Notes: generated by a model not told the origin, from the letters alone. 29,137 nucleotides of DNA from Dehalococcoidia bacterium SM23_28_2 (GCA_001303545.1 LJUA01000004.1:1-29137); one strand, 5' to 3'. Counted from the stretch's first letter, positions 1 through 8,567 are shown. Numbers and translations: made by a program.

Positions 1-1430
1 CGTGGGTATCGGGCAAGGACATCATTTTGGAGGTGCTACGCCGCCAGACGGTGAAGGGCGGCCTGGGCCGGGTCTTCGAGTACGGCGGGCCAGGCGTGGA
101 GACCCTCTCCGTGCCCGAGCGGGCGACCATCACCAACATGGGGGCTGAGCTAGGCGCCACCACCTCCATCTTCCCCAGCGACGAGCGCACCCGCGAATAC
201 CTGCGCGCCCAGAAGCGCGAGGAGGTATGGCGCCCCCTGGCCGCCGACCCCGATGCCGAGTACGACGAAGTGATGGAGATCGACCTCAGCACTCTGGAGC
301 CGCTTATCGCCTGCCCCTCCAGCCCCGATTCGGTCATCCCCGTGCGCGAGGCGGCGGGCACAAGAGTGACGCAGGTCTGTGTGGGTAGCTGCACCAACTC
401 CTCCTATCACGATCTAATGGTGGTAGCCAGCGTCCTCAAGGGCCAAACCGTGCATCCCGGAGTGAGCATGACGATAAGCCCCGGCTCGCGCCAGGTATTC
501 ACCATGATCGCCCACTCCGGCGCCCTGGCTGACCTCATCGAGGCGGGCGCCCGCATCCTCGAATCCGCCTGTGGCCCCTGCATCGGCATGGGCCAGTCTC
601 CACCGACCTTCGCCTGTTCCCTGCGCACCTTCAATCGCAACTTCCCCGGTCGCAGCGGCACCCCCGAAGACCAAGTCCACCTGGCCAGCCCCGAAGTGGC
701 AGCCGCTAGCGCCCTGCGGGGAGTCATCAGCGACCCTCGCGAGCTTGGCGACCCGCCCCACATCGAGATGCCGCGGGAGTTCTTCATCGACGACTCCATG
801 ATCATCCCACCCGCCGAGAAGCCGGAGGAGGTGGAGGTCATCCGCGGGCCGAACATCGCCCCCTTGCCGCTGGCGGAGCCGATGCCGGAGGCCATCCGCG
901 GCGAACTCCTCCTCAAGGTGCGCGACAACATCAGCACCGACACTATTCTGCCAGCGGGGGCGAAGATCCTGCCCCTTCGCTCTAACATCCCTGCCATCTC
1001 AGAGTACGTGTTCAACTACGTGGACTCCACCGTTCCCCAGCGGGCCAAAGAGGCCGGCACTAGCATGATCGTTGGTGGATCCAACTACGGCCAGGGCTCC
1101 AGCCGCGAGCACGCCGCCCTCGCTCCCATGTATCTGGGGGTCAAGGCGGTGTTCGCCAAGACGTTCGCCCGTATGCACCACACCAACCTGATCAACTTCG
1201 GCATCCTGCCCCTGCGGTTCATCGACGAGGCAGACTACGAGCGCCTGAACCCCGGCGACGTGCTGGAGATCCCCAACGTGCGACAGGCGATAAAAGACGG
1301 CAACCAAATCACGGTACGCAACACCACTCAAGGATACGAATTCACCGCGCGGCACGACCTAACGCCGCGCCAAGTGGAGATTGCGCTGGCTGGCGGGCTG
1401 CTGAACAAGGTTCGCAGCTCCCAGAGTTAG
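1..1430 (+). CDS. aconitate hydratase, C-terminal part (gene enters from left edge)
   Basis: Interconverts citrate and isocitrate in the TCA cycle using a [4Fe-4S] cluster. The reading frame is open from base 3, and the residues before the first possible start codon (a TTG at 27) already fit the family (GKDIILEVLRR), so the true start lies outside the window. Visible are the cluster motifs VGSCTNSSY and ACGPCIGMG, which supply three cysteines, and the C-terminal swivel domain with the SNYGQGSSREHAAL and INFGILPL motifs. These fit aconitase better than 3-isopropylmalate dehydratase. Catalytic and swivel domains are fused on one chain, as in the roughly 640-residue single-chain bacterial aconitases; about 470 residues are present here. 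Malate dehydrogenase follows 25 bases downstream with its own strong ribosome binding site, so the genes are probably co-transcribed. A homoaconitase-like specificity cannot be excluded. Confidence 0.93.
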   Translation, partial: WVSGKDIILEVLRRQTVKGGLGRVFEYGGPGVETLSVPERATITNMGAELGATTSIFPSDERTREYLRAQKREEVWRPLAADPDAEYDEVMEIDLSTLEPLIACPSSPDSVIPVREAAGTRVTQVCVGSCTNSSYHDLMVVASVLKGQTVHPGVSMTISPGSRQVFTMIAHSGALADLIEAGARILESACGPCIGMGQSPPTFACSLRTFNRNFPGRSGTPEDQVHLASPEVAAASALRGVISDPRELGDPPHIEMPREFFIDDSMIIPPAEKPEEVEVIRGPNIAPLPLAEPMPEAIRGELLLKVRDNISTDTILPAGAKILPLRSNIPAISEYVFNYVDSTVPQRAKEAGTSMIVGGSNYGQGSSREHAALAPMYLGVKAVFAKTFARMHHTNLINFGILPLRFIDEADYERLNPGDVLEIPNVRQAIKDGNQITVRNTTQGYEFTARHDLTPRQVEIALAGGLLNKVRSSQS

Positions 1431-1455
1431 GCCAAGCGAAAGGAGGCAAGCCGCT

Positions 1456-2321
1456 ATGCGCAAAAAGGTAACCATCGTCGGGGCTGGCGCCACCGGCGGA
1501 TCGATGGTCGAGATCCTTCAGGCGAAGGGCTACTGCGACATCGTCGTCGTGGACATCATCGAGGGCCTGCCCCAGGGCAAGGCCGGCACCAACGACTGGA
1601 AGGACACGGCCGGCTCGGACGTGGTGGTGATCACCTCTGGCTCTCCCCGAAAGCCGGGCATGAGCCGCGAGGACCTGGTCAACATCAACGCCAACATCGT
1701 GCGAGACGTAGCCAAGAAGGCCGTCCAGCACTCCCCCGATGCGATCATCGTCGAGTTCGCCAACCCCATGGACGCCATGTGCCACATCGCCAAGCAGGCC
1801 ACCAACCTGCCTCGCAACCGCATCATCGGTCAGGGCGGCATGCTGGACAGCACCCGCTTCCGCACCTTCCTGGGCTGGGAAGTGGGAGCATCGGTCAAGG
1901 ACGTCGATGCCTATGTGCTGGGCGGCCACACCGATGCCACCATGGTCCCCATCGTCAGCCACGCCTTCATCGGCGGCATCCCCCTGCGCCAGCTTCTCCC
2001 CAAGGACCGCATCGACGCCATCGTTGAGCGGACACGCAAGGCGGGGACGGAGATCGTGGGCCTGCTGGGCACCAGCGCCTGGTACTCCCCGGCCTGGGGC
2101 ACAGTAGAGATGGTGGAATCCATCCTGCTGGACCGCAAGCGCATCTTGCCCTGCAGCATCCACCTGGAAGGCGAATACGGCATCAAGGGCTCCTTCGTGG
2201 GAGTGCTCGCCCAGCTAGGCGCCAGAAGGTTATCGAGGTCGAGCTGGAGCCGGACGAGCTCGCCGGCCTGAAGAAGGCCGCCGACGCCGTGCTCGAGCTG
2301 GTCGGCCTGGTTAAGTCCTAG
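1456..2321 (+). CDS. mdh: malate dehydrogenase, LDH-like type, frameshifted and internally deleted
   Basis: NAD-dependent malate/oxaloacetate interconversion. It starts at an ATG behind AAAGGAGG. The nucleotide-binding GAGATG motif, Asp33 (NAD specificity), the substrate arginines in PRKPGMSR and DSTRFR, and a catalytic-His motif (GGHTD) are visible. The gene has two lesions. After residue 43 (QGKA) it jumps straight to GTNDW, about 17 residues short of the family, in frame. Near 2221-2225 the frame changes: the unshifted frame stops at 2271, whereas frame -1 continues from 2223 as QKVIEVELEPDEL to a stop at 2319-2321, which is the expected C-terminal helix. A net loss of 3n+1 bases, for example one C, explains it. 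The GGHTDATMVP loop is also one residue longer than usual. It may be a pseudogene or a sequence/assembly error. It lies between aconitase and fumarase genes. Confidence 0.85.
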
Positions 2322-2353
2322 GTGGGGGACTAGCCGAGCGGAATCGAGGCGAC

Positions 2354-3199
2354 ATGCGCGATATTGACTGCCAGACCATCAAGGAAACGTTAGCGCGCCT
2401 CTGCCAGGAGGCGACCGCCTACCTGCCGGAGGACGTCCTCCAAGCGCTGAAGGAGGCTCGGCAGAAGGAGGAATCGCCCCTGGGCCAGAAGATCCTCGAC
2501 CAGATCCTGGAGAACGCCGAACTGGCCAGGAAGGAGATGCTCCCCCTCTGCCAGGACACCGGCACGACAGTGGTCTTCCTGGAGATCGGCCAGGACGCCC
2601 ACATCGTGGGCGGCAACCTGAGCGATTGCATCGCGGAGGGCGTCAGGGAGGGCTACGATAAGGGCTACCTGCGGAAGTCCATCGTGGACAAGCCCTTCTC
2701 CGCTCGCGTCAATACCAAGGACAACACACCGCCCGTTGTCCACACCGAGATCGTGCCCGGCGATAAGCTGAAGATCCAGGTGATGCCCAAAGGCGGCGGC
2801 TGCGAGAACATGAGCCGCCTCGCTATCCTGCTGCCCGCCGAGGGGAAGAAGGGCGTCACCGATTTCGTCCTGCGAGCGGTAGAGGAGGCGGGCGGCAACC
2901 CCTGCCCGCCGATCATCGTTGGCGTGGGGATTGGCGGCACGGCCGAGATGGCCATGTCCCTGGCCAAAAAGGCCCTCACCCGCAAGGTAGGCAAACCGAA
3001 CGCCGACGCCGAGACGGCGGAGCTGGAGCGGGAGCTGCTGGAGAAGGTGAATGCCCTGGGCCTGGGGCCACAGGCGGTGGGCGGACGGATCACCGCTCTG
3101 GCGTTGCACGTGGAGGTTCACCCCACCCATATCACTTCCCTGCCGGTGGCGGTGAACATTCAGTGCCACAGCGCCCGCCTGAAGGAAGCCGTGCTATAG
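2354..3199 (+). CDS. fumA: fumarate hydratase class I, alpha subunit
   Basis: N-terminal half of the two-subunit, oxygen-sensitive, [4Fe-4S] class I fumarase (fumarate + water to malate). It has 281 residues, normal for the split alpha subunit (also called TtdA-like). Likely cluster ligands are Cys66 in LCQDTG, Cys184 in NPCPP just before the VGVGIGGT loop, and Cys271 in IQCHSAR. An extra Cys150 sits in GGGCENMS, where many relatives have Ser. The start ATG is preceded by a GAGG element. The beta subunit follows after 15 bases with its own AGGGGAG site, so the two are surely co-expressed. Tartrate dehydratase uses the same fold, but the neighbouring TCA genes favour fumarase. Confidence 0.93.
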   Translation: MRDIDCQTIKETLARLCQEATAYLPEDVLQALKEARQKEESPLGQKILDQILENAELARKEMLPLCQDTGTTVVFLEIGQDAHIVGGNLSDCIAEGVREGYDKGYLRKSIVDKPFSARVNTKDNTPPVVHTEIVPGDKLKIQVMPKGGGCENMSRLAILLPAEGKKGVTDFVLRAVEEAGGNPCPPIIVGVGIGGTAEMAMSLAKKALTRKVGKPNADAETAELERELLEKVNALGLGPQAVGGRITALALHVEVHPTHITSLPVAVNIQCHSARLKEAVL

Positions 3200-3214
3200 A
3201 AGGGGAGACCGAAC

Positions 3215-3766
3215 ATGGACATCAAGCTTCCCCTGACCGACGAGATCGTGGAGAAGCTCCACGCCGGCGATGACGTGCGCTTCACGGGGGTGATCTACAC
3301 TGCCCGCGACGCTGCTCACCGGCGGATGGTCGAGGCCCTGGACAAGGGCGAGTCGCTGCCCTTCGACATCCACGGCCAGGTGATCTACTACGTAGGGCCA
3401 ACGCCGGCCAAGCCCGGCCAGGTCATCGGCTCGGCGGGGCCGACCACCTCCATGCGGCTTGACCGCTTCACGCCATCCCTGCTGGCCGCCGGCCTGAAGG
3501 GGATCATCGGCAAAGGCGGCCGTGGCCAGGAGGTGCGAGACGCCCTCAAGCAGTACAAGGGGGTGTACTTCATCGCCGTCGGCGGCGCGGGCGCCCTGCT
3601 GGCCCGCCACATCAAGAAGGTAGACATCGTGGCCTACGAGGATCTGGGCACGGAGGCCGTACGCCGCCTGGAGGTGGAGGACTTCCCAGCCATCGTCTGC
3701 AACGACATCTACGGCGGCGACCTGCTGCAGGAGGGAAAGGCGCGCTACAAGCTATCCGTGACTTAG
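3215..3766 (+). CDS. fumB: fumarate hydratase class I, beta subunit
   Basis: C-terminal half of class I fumarase, 183 residues. It carries the family's conserved blocks: FTGVIYTARDAAHRR near the N-terminus, the YYVGPTPA stretch, SAGPTTSMRLD around residue 70, the glycine-rich IIGKGGRG, and the AVGGAGALLA loop. It forms the active enzyme with the product of the gene 15 bases upstream. It ends the + strand aconitase-mdh-fumarase cluster; only 22 bases separate its stop from the convergent PAP2 gene, with no obvious terminator hairpin between them. Confidence 0.93.
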   Translation: MDIKLPLTDEIVEKLHAGDDVRFTGVIYTARDAAHRRMVEALDKGESLPFDIHGQVIYYVGPTPAKPGQVIGSAGPTTSMRLDRFTPSLLAAGLKGIIGKGGRGQEVRDALKQYKGVYFIAVGGAGALLARHIKKVDIVAYEDLGTEAVRRLEVEDFPAIVCNDIYGGDLLQEGKARYKLSVT

Positions 3767-3788
3767 ATCGCTTGCCAGCAGGAGGTCA

Positions 3789-4451
3789 TCACCAGCGCCG
3801 TCGGCCTAAGAGCTGGTCTGCGTAGAGCAGCGGAAGGAGCAGCACAGCGGCCCAGGCGTATCCGCCTACCACGTCGCTGGGCCAGTGCACGCCCACGTAC
3901 ACCTGGGCCGGGCCCGACAGGACCAGCATGAAGGCGCACCAGCCGAGGAGCGCCGCCCTCAGGATGCTGGGCAGGGCTATTCGCAACGACAAATACAGCG
4001 CGAAACCATAGAGCAGAGCCGGGCTCATCACGTGCCCTGAGGGGAAGGAAGGGCTGGAAAAGCCGGCCCGCTGGTCGACGAGGTCCTCCGTCGGCCGCGG
4101 CCTGTCGACCAGCTCCTTCAGGCTGTGCTGGAGAAAGGGCAGCACTACCAGGCCGAGGCCCAGCAGCAGGGCTTCACGCCGTCTGCCTATCAGCCAGAGG
4201 ACGACGGCAACCGCCCCGCCTGTGCCCAACACCACCTCCGTGCTCCCAACCGCCCGCACCAATCGCGACACGCCTATGCCGGGGAACAGCGAACCCTGTA
4301 TCCACTCGGTGATATCAAGGTCGCCGGGCAGCCGCGAGTGCAGACCGGCCAGCACGCTCAGCACGATCGCGCCGACAAGCAGGACTAGCCAGATGCCGCC
4401 CCACAGGGCCGCTCCGCTCAAAGACCTCCACGGACGAACCACTGCGTTCAT
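3789..4451 (-). CDS. PAP2-family membrane phosphatase
   Basis: Integral membrane acid phosphatase of the PAP2 superfamily, which includes undecaprenyl-pyrophosphate and phosphatidylglycerol-phosphate phosphatases. All three signature motifs are visible: KELVDRPRP, PSFPSGH, and the HWPSDVVGGY part of the third motif. The 220 residues contain about five hydrophobic segments (residues 12-35, 65-85, 90-107, 140-160 and 165-210), with a loop of roughly 25 residues between the first two. The substrate cannot be told from sequence. It lies downstream of sdhE on the same strand, 117 bases away; a TACAAT hexamer at 4521-4526 could be its own -10 box, so it is probably not part of the sdh operon. The start is the ATG giving MNAVVRPW. 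Confidence 0.88.
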   Translation of the reverse strand: MNAVVRPWRSLSGAALWGGIWLVLLVGAIVLSVLAGLHSRLPGDLDITEWIQGSLFPGIGVSRLVRAVGSTEVVLGTGGAVAVVLWLIGRRREALLLGLGLVVLPFLQHSLKELVDRPRPTEDLVDQRAGFSSPSFPSGHVMSPALLYGFALYLSLRIALPSILRAALLGWCAFMLVLSGPAQVYVGVHWPSDVVGGYAWAAVLLLPLLYADQLLGRRRW

Positions 4452-4568
4452 GGGGATGATTCCATCACTGGGAGCGAACGACGGCTCCAGGCAGCCGCAC
4501 TGCGTCGGCCTGCCGACCCTATTGTACCGCGAGGCCTCAGGGGGGCTATCGGCTGGGGCAGAATGCGA

Positions 4569-5450
4569 TCACAGCCCCAGCTTGTCGAGGGCGCTCTTGA
4601 CCGAGACGGCGTGGCGGTCGAAGCCCAGGTCCGGAGGGTTGATCCCCAGGGCCAGGCCGATGAGCTGGGTCAGGTGAAAGACGGGCATGTTGATCCTGGT
4701 ACCACGCTGCTCGCCGGCCTGAGGCTGCACGCCGTCGAGGTTCATGTGGCAGAGCGGACAAGGGGTGACCATACAGTCGGCGCCCTTCTCCTTGGCCTCC
4801 AGAGTGTGGGTGCCGACCATGGCCGCCGAGTTCTCATCGTTGACGCCGACCAGAGGATAGCCACAGCACAGGGTCTTGCCGCGGAAGTCCACCGCCTCCG
4901 CACCCAGGGCCTCGACGAGCGACTCCAGACACGTCCTGCGCTCCGGGTGCTCGTCGAAACCCAGAGCGGCCGAGGGGCGAACGAGATAGCAGCCGTAGAA
5001 GGGCGCGACTCGCAGGCCTGCTAGAGACCTGACCACCGCCTTCCTCAACTGCTCGAGGCCGTAGTCCTCTACCAGAACCCAGAGGAGATGCTTCACATCC
5101 ACATTGCCGCTGTACTTCATCCCCTGCTCCTCTAGGGTCTGGTTTATCTGCGCCAAGTAGTTCGGCTTCTCCTTCAACCTCTTCTGGGCCTGACTAAATA
5201 TCCCCTGGCAGGTGCTACAGATGGTCATGAGGGAGAGCTCCATGTCCTCCACCATGGCGAAGGTGCTGGCGTTGAGGGTATCGGCGTAGATGAGGTCTCT
5301 CCCTTGAAGGATGCCCGAGCCGGTGCAGGGGGCGAGGCTCAGGTCCTCCAGCTCGATCCCCAGCTTGTCACAAACAGCCACCGCAGTGATACGCAGTTCA
5401 GGAGTCCCCTGTCGAGGCACGCTACAGCCAGGCCAAAAGGCGAACTTCAT
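4569..5450 (-). CDS. sdhE: HdrB-like third subunit of succinate dehydrogenase/fumarate reductase (SdhE type)
   Basis: A 293-residue protein with two CCG (cysteine-rich) domains, as in heterodisulfide reductase HdrB, the C-terminal half of thiol:fumarate reductase TfrB, and SdhE of class E succinate dehydrogenases. In such enzymes it links the iron-sulfur subunit to the electron acceptor, a quinone or thiol. The C-terminal domain is complete: Cys154, Cys195-Cys196, Cys231 and Cys234. The N-terminal domain has Cys9, Cys42, Cys78 and Cys81, but Pro41 replaces the first Cys of the CC pair. There are no clear transmembrane helices, so membrane contact would need an amphipathic helix. It is the last gene of sdhA-sdhB-sdhE, 20 bases after sdhB, with a GGGAGG site before its ATG. 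No SdhF or haem-type anchor follows. The acceptor is unknown. Confidence 0.85.
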   Translation of the reverse strand: MKFAFWPGCSVPRQGTPELRITAVAVCDKLGIELEDLSLAPCTGSGILQGRDLIYADTLNASTFAMVEDMELSLMTICSTCQGIFSQAQKRLKEKPNYLAQINQTLEEQGMKYSGNVDVKHLLWVLVEDYGLEQLRKAVVRSLAGLRVAPFYGCYLVRPSAALGFDEHPERRTCLESLVEALGAEAVDFRGKTLCCGYPLVGVNDENSAAMVGTHTLEAKEKGADCMVTPCPLCHMNLDGVQPQAGEQRGTRINMPVFHLTQLIGLALGINPPDLGFDRHAVSVKSALDKLGL

Positions 5451-5470
5451 CCTCTAAACCTCCCTAGACC

Positions 5471-6268
5471 CTAGAGCCAGCTCGATTCGCGCACTGTCTT
5501 CTCGAATTCAAGGGTGTGGCGAGCGCCGAGGTACTCTTCATAGCCTTGTTCCAGGGCCTTCCGACGCAGGGCAAGGATCTGCTCCATAGGGGCGACGCCC
5601 TTGGGACAGACCTCCAAGCACACGTTGCAGCGGGTGCAATCCCAAATACCCTCCTGACGGCTAAGGGCCAGCAGGCGCTCAGCATCAGCAGCGTCCCGCG
5701 GGTCGCCCACGAATCGGTAGGCCTTGGCCAGGGCTGCTGGCCCCAGGAACGTCTGCTCGGACGGCTTGCCCAGCTCCAGCTCCGTCTCCAGCACAGTGCA
5801 GTCGGAGACGCAGGAACCACACATGATGCAGGCCGCGATGTCCGTCAGAGAGCGCATCGCTTCATGGGGCACCAGGTACTCGCGCTCCGGAGGAGGCCCC
5901 TTGGGCTGGAGCCAGGGCTCTACCGCTAGCACCTTCTGCCAGAAGGGAGCCATATCGGCCACCAGGTCCTTGACAACGGCCATGTTGCCTACAGGCTCTA
6001 TCACAACCTCCTCGCCGTCGGCTGCCACCTCTTTCATCTTGGTCTTACAAGCCAGGCGCGCTTGCCCGTTGATGCGCATGGCGCAGGAGCCGCAGATAGC
6101 ACTGCGACAGGAGCAGCGCATAGCCAAGCTATCGTCCAGGTCATCGCGGATCTGGAGGAGGACGTCAAGAACGGTGGCGTAGTCGGGAACCTCCAGGGCG
6201 TAGGACTGATAGTGGATGCCGTCCCCCGACTGAGGATCGAAGCGACGGACTTTCAGCTTGGCTTCCAT
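5471..6268 (-). CDS. sdhB: succinate dehydrogenase/fumarate reductase iron-sulfur subunit (complex 1)
   Basis: Carries electrons between the flavoprotein and the SdhE-like subunit. Its 265 residues have an N-terminal [2Fe-2S] ferredoxin domain with Cys54, Cys59, Cys62 and Cys74, and a C-terminal domain with CIMCGSCVSDC (147-157) and CTRCNVCLEVC (211-221). In canonical enzymes the second residue group has Ile or Leu at the position of Cys214, giving a [3Fe-4S] cluster. The extra Cys here predicts a second [4Fe-4S] cluster, as reported for class E succinate dehydrogenases. Its ATG directly abuts the sdhA stop codon (TAG then ATG), with AGGAGG inside the end of sdhA, so the two are translationally linked. 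Confidence 0.94.
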   Translation of the reverse strand: MEAKLKVRRFDPQSGDGIHYQSYALEVPDYATVLDVLLQIRDDLDDSLAMRCSCRSAICGSCAMRINGQARLACKTKMKEVAADGEEVVIEPVGNMAVVKDLVADMAPFWQKVLAVEPWLQPKGPPPEREYLVPHEAMRSLTDIAACIMCGSCVSDCTVLETELELGKPSEQTFLGPAALAKAYRFVGDPRDAADAERLLALSRQEGIWDCTRCNVCLEVCPKGVAPMEQILALRRKALEQGYEEYLGARHTLEFEKTVRESSWL

Positions 6269-7939
6269 CTAGTAGACCCTCCTCTCTGGCTGCCAGCGCG
6301 TGATGCTAACGGGAGAGTAATCAAGGCTGGGGCCCTCCGGAGTGTACCGGACGACGATGTGCTTCAGCCAATTCTCGTCGTCGCGCTGGGGGAAATCGCG
6401 GCGGAACTGGGCGCCGCGGCTCTCTTTGCGGTGGCCAGCGGCCAGGGCCATAGCCTGCGCCAGGTCGAGCATGTTGCCCAGCTCCAGATGGAACAGGAGG
6501 CTGGTGTTGAAAACCCGACCCCTGTCCTGAACTCCCACCCGTTGGTAGCGCTCCTTGAGCTCCGCCAGCTTGGCCACCACCGTTTGCAGGCCCTCCTCGT
6601 TACGGAACATGCCTACGTACCGGTTCATCGTCTGGCCCATCTCCATCCGGATGCTGGCAACGGAGTCGGCGCCGTCGGAGCGGTCGAGGATCGCCTTGAT
6701 CATCTCCTGATCACGGCTGACCACCGTCGCGGAGACGTTGGCTGGAGCAACACCGCTGACGTACTCGGCAGCAGCGGCACCGGCACGACGGCCGAAGACG
6801 ACCGTCTCCAGAAGCGAGTTGCCGCCCAGGCGGTTGGCCCCATGAACAGTAACGCAGGCACACTCGCCGGCGGCGTACAGGCCGGGCAAGAGGGTGACGC
6901 CGTTGACGTCCGTCTTGATACCGCCCATGACGTAGTGCATGCTCGGCCGAATGGGTATGGGTTCATCGATGGCGTCCACACCGGCGATGTCCATGGCCAG
7001 CTCGTGGATCTGGGGAAGGCGCTCCAGGATCTTCTCGCGGCCCAGGTGACGCAGGTCCAGAAGGATGAACCCGTCGACACCTCGCCCCTCATCGATCTCC
7101 GTCTGCTCAGCGCGCGAGACAACATCACGCGAGGCCAGCTCCATCATCTTGGGCGCGTACTTCTCCATGAACCGCCCGCCCGTGGAGTTGAGCAGATAGC
7201 CTCCCTCACCCCGTGCCCCCTCGGTGACGAGGATGCCGTTGCGCAAGGCGGTAGGATGAAACTGAACGAACTCCGTATCCATAAGAGCGGCGCCAGCGCG
7301 ATAGGCCAGCGCCTGGCCGTCGCCCGTGCTGATCAGGCTATTGGTCGAAGGCTCGTAGACGCGGCCCAAGCCGCCCGTGGCCATGATCACCGCCTTGGCA
7401 CCGAAAGCCTCCAACTGGCCACTGCGAATCTCCATGGCCAGCGCACCGTGGCAGGCACCGTCTTCGATAATGAGCGAAGTGGCAAACCATTCCTCGTAGA
7501 CGCGTACGCCTGCCTCCAGCAGTTGTTCATGCAACACGTGCAGCAGGACCTGGCCGGTGATGTCGGCCACGTAGCAGGTGCGGGGGAAAGCGGCGCCGCC
7601 GAAGGGCCGCTGAGCGATGCGACCGTCATCCCGCCGGCTGAAGACGGTGCCCATGCGCTCCAGCTCAATGATGTCTCCCGGCGCTTCTTTGCAGAAGATC
7701 TCGATGGAATCCTGATCCCCCAGGTAGTCGCTCCCCTTCACAGTGTCGAAGGCATGCTTCTCCCAGGAATCGTCCTCGCCCAGGGCGGCATTGATGCCTC
7801 CCTGAGCCTGGGTGGAATGGCTCCTGACGGGATGAACCTTGGACAGGACAGCCACATCGACACCCTTGCGGCGGGCTTCCAGGGCCGCCCGCATTCCTGC
7901 TAGACCAGCACCGATCACTAACACGTCATGCGATAACAC
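6269..7939 (-). CDS. sdhA: succinate dehydrogenase/fumarate reductase flavoprotein subunit (complex 1)
   Basis: Catalytic subunit interconverting succinate and fumarate. Its 556 residues show the FAD dinucleotide-binding GAGLAGMRAA motif at the N-terminus, His41 in RSHSTQAQGG (the family's covalent FAD site), the substrate motifs HPTALRNG, TEGARGEGGYL and RPSMHYVMGG, and the NRLGGNSL loop near the C-terminal part of the FAD domain. The start is a GTG preceded by GGAGGT at a 7-base spacing. It is the first gene of sdhA-sdhB-sdhE, with its own promoter at 7964-7992. It is only distantly related in sequence to the second flavoprotein at 14614-16431, so the two are separate paralogues and not a recent duplication. 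Confidence 0.95.
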   Translation of the reverse strand: MLSHDVLVIGAGLAGMRAALEARRKGVDVAVLSKVHPVRSHSTQAQGGINAALGEDDSWEKHAFDTVKGSDYLGDQDSIEIFCKEAPGDIIELERMGTVFSRRDDGRIAQRPFGGAAFPRTCYVADITGQVLLHVLHEQLLEAGVRVYEEWFATSLIIEDGACHGALAMEIRSGQLEAFGAKAVIMATGGLGRVYEPSTNSLISTGDGQALAYRAGAALMDTEFVQFHPTALRNGILVTEGARGEGGYLLNSTGGRFMEKYAPKMMELASRDVVSRAEQTEIDEGRGVDGFILLDLRHLGREKILERLPQIHELAMDIAGVDAIDEPIPIRPSMHYVMGGIKTDVNGVTLLPGLYAAGECACVTVHGANRLGGNSLLETVVFGRRAGAAAAEYVSGVAPANVSATVVSRDQEMIKAILDRSDGADSVASIRMEMGQTMNRYVGMFRNEEGLQTVVAKLAELKERYQRVGVQDRGRVFNTSLLFHLELGNMLDLAQAMALAAGHRKESRGAQFRRDFPQRDDENWLKHIVVRYTPEGPSLDYSPVSITRWQPERRVY

Positions 7940-7963
7940 GGCAGCACCTCCAAGTGGTTTATG

Positions 7964-7992
7964 AGTGTAGCACCTCAGGCGAATCTGTTCAA
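7964..7992 (-). promoter_or_regulatory. promoter of sdhA-sdhB-sdhE
   Basis: On the - strand, TTGAAC (7992-7987) and TACACT (7969-7964) are separated by exactly 17 bases. TGC directly precedes the -10 box, making an extended -10. It lies between the NUDIX stop and the sdhA GTG, leaving a leader of about 18 bases. Confidence 0.5.
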
Positions 7993-8000
7993 CCTTGGAC

Positions 8001-8555
8001 CTAAATCCTTTGATGCCTGTCTACAGCCCATAGGCCAACAATAGTCTTGGCGTCGCAGATCTCCCCCCGCTCGATTAGCTGCAGGGCCTCGGACAGAGGC
8101 AAGCGCACCACCTCGATGTTCTCGTCCACATCGGCCTTCAGGGCACTGGGCTCCAGCTCCGTCGCCAGGTACAGGTGCATGTACTCATCGCAATAGCCAG
8201 GGGAGGCGAAGAAGCTGCAAAGGCGCTCCAGCCGGCCGGCCCGCTCGCCTACCTCCTCCTGGAGCTCCCTCTGGGCGGCATCCTCCGCGCTCTCGCCAGG
8301 GTCGACGCCGCCGGCAGGGATCTCCAGAAGCGACCGCTTGGCGGGTAGACGGTACTGGCGCACCAGAAGGACATTCCCCTCACCGTCGAGGGGAACGATG
8401 GCTACGACGGGAGCATGTTCCACGACCTCGCGGACGGTCGAACGGCCACTGGGGAGATTCACCCGATCCACCCGCAGGCTCAGCACTCGCCCCTCGTACA
8501 GGCGATGGCTTTCCACCACTTGCTCCTGATCCGAGGGGTTAGGAGACGCCTGCAC
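8001..8555 (-). CDS. NUDIX hydrolase, ADP-ribose pyrophosphatase type
   Basis: Hydrolyses nucleoside diphosphate derivatives; the layout matches ADP-ribose pyrophosphatase (NudF-like), giving AMP and ribose 5-phosphate. The complete Nudix box is visible from about residue 83: GGVDPGESAEDAAQRELQEEVG, with the metal-binding REL-EE core. The upstream LVRQYRLP and the FFASPGYCDE segment after the box are typical of the ADP-ribose branch. It has 184 residues. It starts at a GTG 12 bases after the GNAT stop and is the last gene of the tlyA-nadK-GNAT-NUDIX operon. Together with NAD kinase this suggests NAD(P) metabolism or housekeeping, but the exact substrate is inferred. Confidence 0.88.
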   Translation of the reverse strand: MQASPNPSDQEQVVESHRLYEGRVLSLRVDRVNLPSGRSTVREVVEHAPVVAIVPLDGEGNVLLVRQYRLPAKRSLLEIPAGGVDPGESAEDAAQRELQEEVGERAGRLERLCSFFASPGYCDEYMHLYLATELEPSALKADVDENIEVVRLPLSEALQLIERGEICDAKTIVGLWAVDRHQRI

Positions 8556-8567
8556 CAGATCTTGCCC

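Noticed and set aside
4569..5450. HdrB-like gene as part of a methanogen-type heterodisulfide reductase
   Set aside because: It is the third gene of an sdhA-sdhB operon and no hdrA or hdrC is present, so an SdhE role fits better.
6062..7903. 613-codon open frame on the + strand opposite sdhA and sdhB
   Set aside because: It lies wholly antisense to two well-supported genes, has no recognisable domains, and is the usual by-product of high third-position GC.
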